Assembly: GCA_903856995.1 (NCBI GenBank)
Contig: CAIODK010000222.1
Span: 1 to 15,168, forward strand
Length of the DNA stretch: 15,168 nucleotides
Reading direction: 5' to 3'
Origin: an uncultured Burkholderiales bacterium
GTDB lineage: Bacteria; Pseudomonadota; Gammaproteobacteria; Burkholderiales; Burkholderiaceae_C
The notes under the pieces were generated by a model. That model worked only from the letters and a program-made list of their open reading frames with translations. It was not told the origin of the DNA and searched no databases. Every line of letters starts with the position of its first letter. Position 1 is the stretch's first letter. The position numbers and the translations under genes were made by a program. This document shows positions 13,491 to 15,168 of this stretch, one piece after another.

Positions 13491-14735
13491 ATGTCCAAAC
13501 ATTACGACGCGCTCGAAATCCGTCAACCCGCCGAGCGCGAAGCCGCGCTCATGGCCGCCTTGCCTGCGCAAGTGGCGCATGCACAAAAGAATTCACCAGC
13601 GTTCGCCAAGTCCTTGGCCGGCGTTGATGCGTCCAGCGTGACCAGCCGAGAAGCCTTGGCCCAGTTACCTGTGATTCGCAAATACGAGTTACTGGCCCAG
13701 CAACAAGCGCAGCGCGCCACCAGCGTGTTTGGCGGCTTCGCAGCGATTACTTTTGGCAAGGCCATGCCTCGCGTGTTCGCCAGCCCCGGCACCATTTATG
13801 AACCCGAAGGCGCACGCCCAGACTACTGGCGCATGGCCCGTGGCATTTACGCAGCAGGCTTTCGCCCAGGTGAGCTGGCGCACAACTGCTTCAGCTACCA
13901 CTTCACGCCAGCCGGTTCGATGATGGAAACCGGTGCGCACGCCATTGGCTGCACCGTGTTTCCTGGCGGCACAGGCCAGACCGAGCAGCAAGTGGGGGCG
14001 ATGGCCGAGTTAAAGCCCGCGGGCTACATCGGCACACCGAGCTTCTTGAAAATCATTGTGGAAAAAGCGGCCGAGATGGGCGTCAAGTTACCCAGCGTCA
14101 CCAAGGCATTGGTGTCTGGCGAAGCCTTCCCGCCCAGCTTGCGTGACTGGCTGGCCGAGCGCGGCATTGCCGGCTACCAGTGTTACGCCACCGCCGACCT
14201 TGGCTTGATCGCTTACGAGACCGAAGCCCGTGAAGGCTTGGTGCTGGACGAAGGTGTGATCGTCGAGATCGTGCGCCCTGGCACCGGTGAGCCCGTGCCC
14301 GAAGGCGAAGTGGGTGAATTGGTGGTGACGACACTCAACCCCGACTACCCGCTCATCCGTTTTGGCACAGGCGATTTGTCTGCCGTGTTGCCCGGCCATT
14401 GCCCCACAGGGCGCACCAACGTGCGCATCAAAGGCTGGATGGGCCGTGCCGACCAAACGACCAAGGTGCGCGGCATGTTCGTACATCCCGGTCAAGTGGC
14501 CGAGGTCGTCAAGCGTTTCCCCGAAGTCAAGCGTGCGCGTTTGGTCGTGACCGGTGAAATGGCCAACGACCACATGTGCTTGAAGGTTGAAGCGGCAGAG
14601 GCGGAGGGCTTGGCACAAAAAATTGGCGAAGCCGTGCGCGACATCACCAAGCTACGTGCCGATGTGACGTTGGTGACCTTAGACAGCTTGCCCAACGATG
14701 GCAAAGTGATTGAAGACGCCCGTTCCTACCAATAG
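13491..14735 (+). CDS. PaaK-like (phenylacetate-CoA ligase family) adenylate-forming protein with altered P-loop
   Basis: A 414-residue homologue of phenylacetate-CoA ligase (usually about 430-440). The overall PaaK order is kept: FASPGTIYEPEG (96-107), YWRMARGIYAAGFRPGE, GGTGQTEQQVGAMAELKPAG, GTPSFLKIIVEKA, ALVSGEAF, YATADLGLIAYE (232-243), GEVGELVVTTLN, RFGTGDLS (290-297), GWMGRADQTTKVRGMFVHPG and a C-terminal Lys405 in DGK. The usual P-loop SSGTTGKP is replaced by SPGTIYEPEG, losing the TTGK core. The A5 YGxxE is replaced by YATAD. The acid of GTGD and the hinge GRAD are present, so it may still bind nucleotide or act on a different acid, but ligase activity is not assured. AGGAG lies 6 bases before the ATG. 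It is the last gene of the operon. Confidence 0.88.
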   Translation: MSKHYDALEIRQPAEREAALMAALPAQVAHAQKNSPAFAKSLAGVDASSVTSREALAQLPVIRKYELLAQQQAQRATSVFGGFAAITFGKAMPRVFASPGTIYEPEGARPDYWRMARGIYAAGFRPGELAHNCFSYHFTPAGSMMETGAHAIGCTVFPGGTGQTEQQVGAMAELKPAGYIGTPSFLKIIVEKAAEMGVKLPSVTKALVSGEAFPPSLRDWLAERGIAGYQCYATADLGLIAYETEAREGLVLDEGVIVEIVRPGTGEPVPEGEVGELVVTTLNPDYPLIRFGTGDLSAVLPGHCPTGRTNVRIKGWMGRADQTTKVRGMFVHPGQVAEVVKRFPEVKRARLVVTGEMANDHMCLKVEAAEAEGLAQKIGEAVRDITKLRADVTLVTLDSLPNDGKVIEDARSYQ

Positions 14736-14848
14736 GCCCAGTGCTTATCTGCCTTGGTGTTGACCTACCTCAATCAGCTTAAGTAATTCCCGCCGTTTTA
14801 TAAGGACTGCAGGGCTTTACTATCATTCATCGTCATTTAGGAGACCTT
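14736..14848 (+). promoter_or_regulatory. spacer before the Bug-family gene, possible promoter
   Basis: 113 bases with no terminator-like hairpin after the PaaK-like gene. TATAAG (14799-14804) is a fair -10 word but lacks a good -35 at the proper distance, so it may depend on an activator. AGGAG (14839-14843) is the ribosome site for the following gene. Whether the Bug gene also receives operon readthrough is open. Confidence 0.35.
14760..14773. promoter_or_regulatory. Crp/Fnr-geometry dyad TTGACCTACCTCAA
   Basis: TTGA-N6-TCAA has the same length and outer half-sites as an Fnr-type box (TTGAT-N4-ATCAA), differing at the inner T and A. Its right end lies 25 bases before the -10-like TATAAG, a position that suits an activator. 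Candidate only. Confidence 0.35.
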
Positions 14849-15168
14849 ATGAAAAATCTGTTCACTCTGAGCTTGTTGGCCGTGGCCGCATTGACTAGCG
14901 CTAACGCCGCTGATTACCCCGTCAAAGACAAGCCGGTCACCATCGTGGTGCCATTCACCGCTGGCGGCCCGACCGACCGCGTGGCCCGCGATTTGGCAGA
15001 AGCCATGCGCAAGCCCTTGGGCGCGAACGTGGTGGTTGAAAACGTGGCTGGTGCAGGTGGCACGATTGGCGCTAACAAAGTAGCCAAAGCGCCGCAAGAT
15101 GGCCACACCATTTTGTTGCATCACATTGGCATGGCCACATCGCCTGCGCTGTATCGCAAGATGCCCTA
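14849..15168 (+). CDS. Bug-family TTT solute receptor (TctC-like), 3' end outside the window
   Basis: The first 106 codons of a periplasmic Bug-family receptor, open to the right edge; full proteins are about 320 residues. Residues 1-20 form a signal peptide ending SANA before ADYP. The hallmark VPFTAGGPTDRVARDLAEAM (34-53, with the ligand-contacting Asp43 region) is followed by VVVENVAGAGGTIGANKVAK and APQDGHTILL, all typical of Bug proteins. Such receptors capture carboxylates and related small solutes for tripartite tricarboxylate transporters, although many are orphan receptors without adjacent TctA/TctB. The ATG has AGGAG at 5-base spacing. Its place after the CoA-ligase/ABC operon suggests a second uptake route for a related acid, but the gap allows independent expression. 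Confidence 0.93.
   Translation, partial: MKNLFTLSLLAVAALTSANAADYPVKDKPVTIVVPFTAGGPTDRVARDLAEAMRKPLGANVVVENVAGAGGTIGANKVAKAPQDGHTILLHHIGMATSPALYRKMP

Overview
The window reads as chromosomal DNA of a betaproteobacterium of the order Burkholderiales, most likely Comamonadaceae (Rhodoferax/Limnohabitans-like). The basis is the style of the encoded proteins, the Bug-type tripartite tricarboxylate transporter (TTT) receptor at the right edge, and the abundance of Liv-type ABC genes linked to acyl-CoA ligases. This is inference from sequence style, not a database match. No tRNA, rRNA, CRISPR array, insertion sequence or phage gene was seen.

Left part (1-1983, + strand): the 3' end of an alpha/beta hydrolase gene, a DUF1840 gene, and srkA (stress response kinase A). 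srkA starts at a GTG inside the end of the DUF1840 gene. Middle part (1980-6186, - strand): read in the direction of transcription, a Crp/Fnr-type regulator, an RluF-type rRNA pseudouridine synthase, htpG (Hsp90) and a type II haloacid-dehalogenase-like hydrolase. The last three are tightly spaced. The hydrolase and srkA converge and overlap at their stop codons.

Right part (6367-14735, + strand): a seven-gene operon divergent from the Crp/Fnr gene. Its order is a long-chain-type acyl-CoA ligase, LivG-type ATPase, LivH- and LivM-type permeases, a periplasmic binding protein, a LivF-type ATPase and a PaaK-like (phenylacetate-CoA ligase family) protein. A complete ABC importer bracketed by two AMP-forming CoA-ligase homologues suggests uptake of a carboxylic acid (aromatic, fatty or branched) with immediate CoA activation, perhaps under control of the divergent regulator. 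The substrate cannot be read from the sequence. A Bug-family solute receptor gene, cut by the window end, follows after a 113-base gap.

The main non-coding signals are the 180-base divergent control region, packed with dyads, and two structured spacers inside the operon. One is an imperfect 40-base hairpin before livH. The other is a perfect 12-bp GTAA-loop hairpin after the binding-protein gene, overlapping a second hairpin that would compete with it. The PaaK-like protein has a rewritten adenylate-forming P-loop. Several starts were moved inward from the longest reading frame on ribosome-binding-site evidence (srkA, Crp/Fnr, livH, livM, binding protein).
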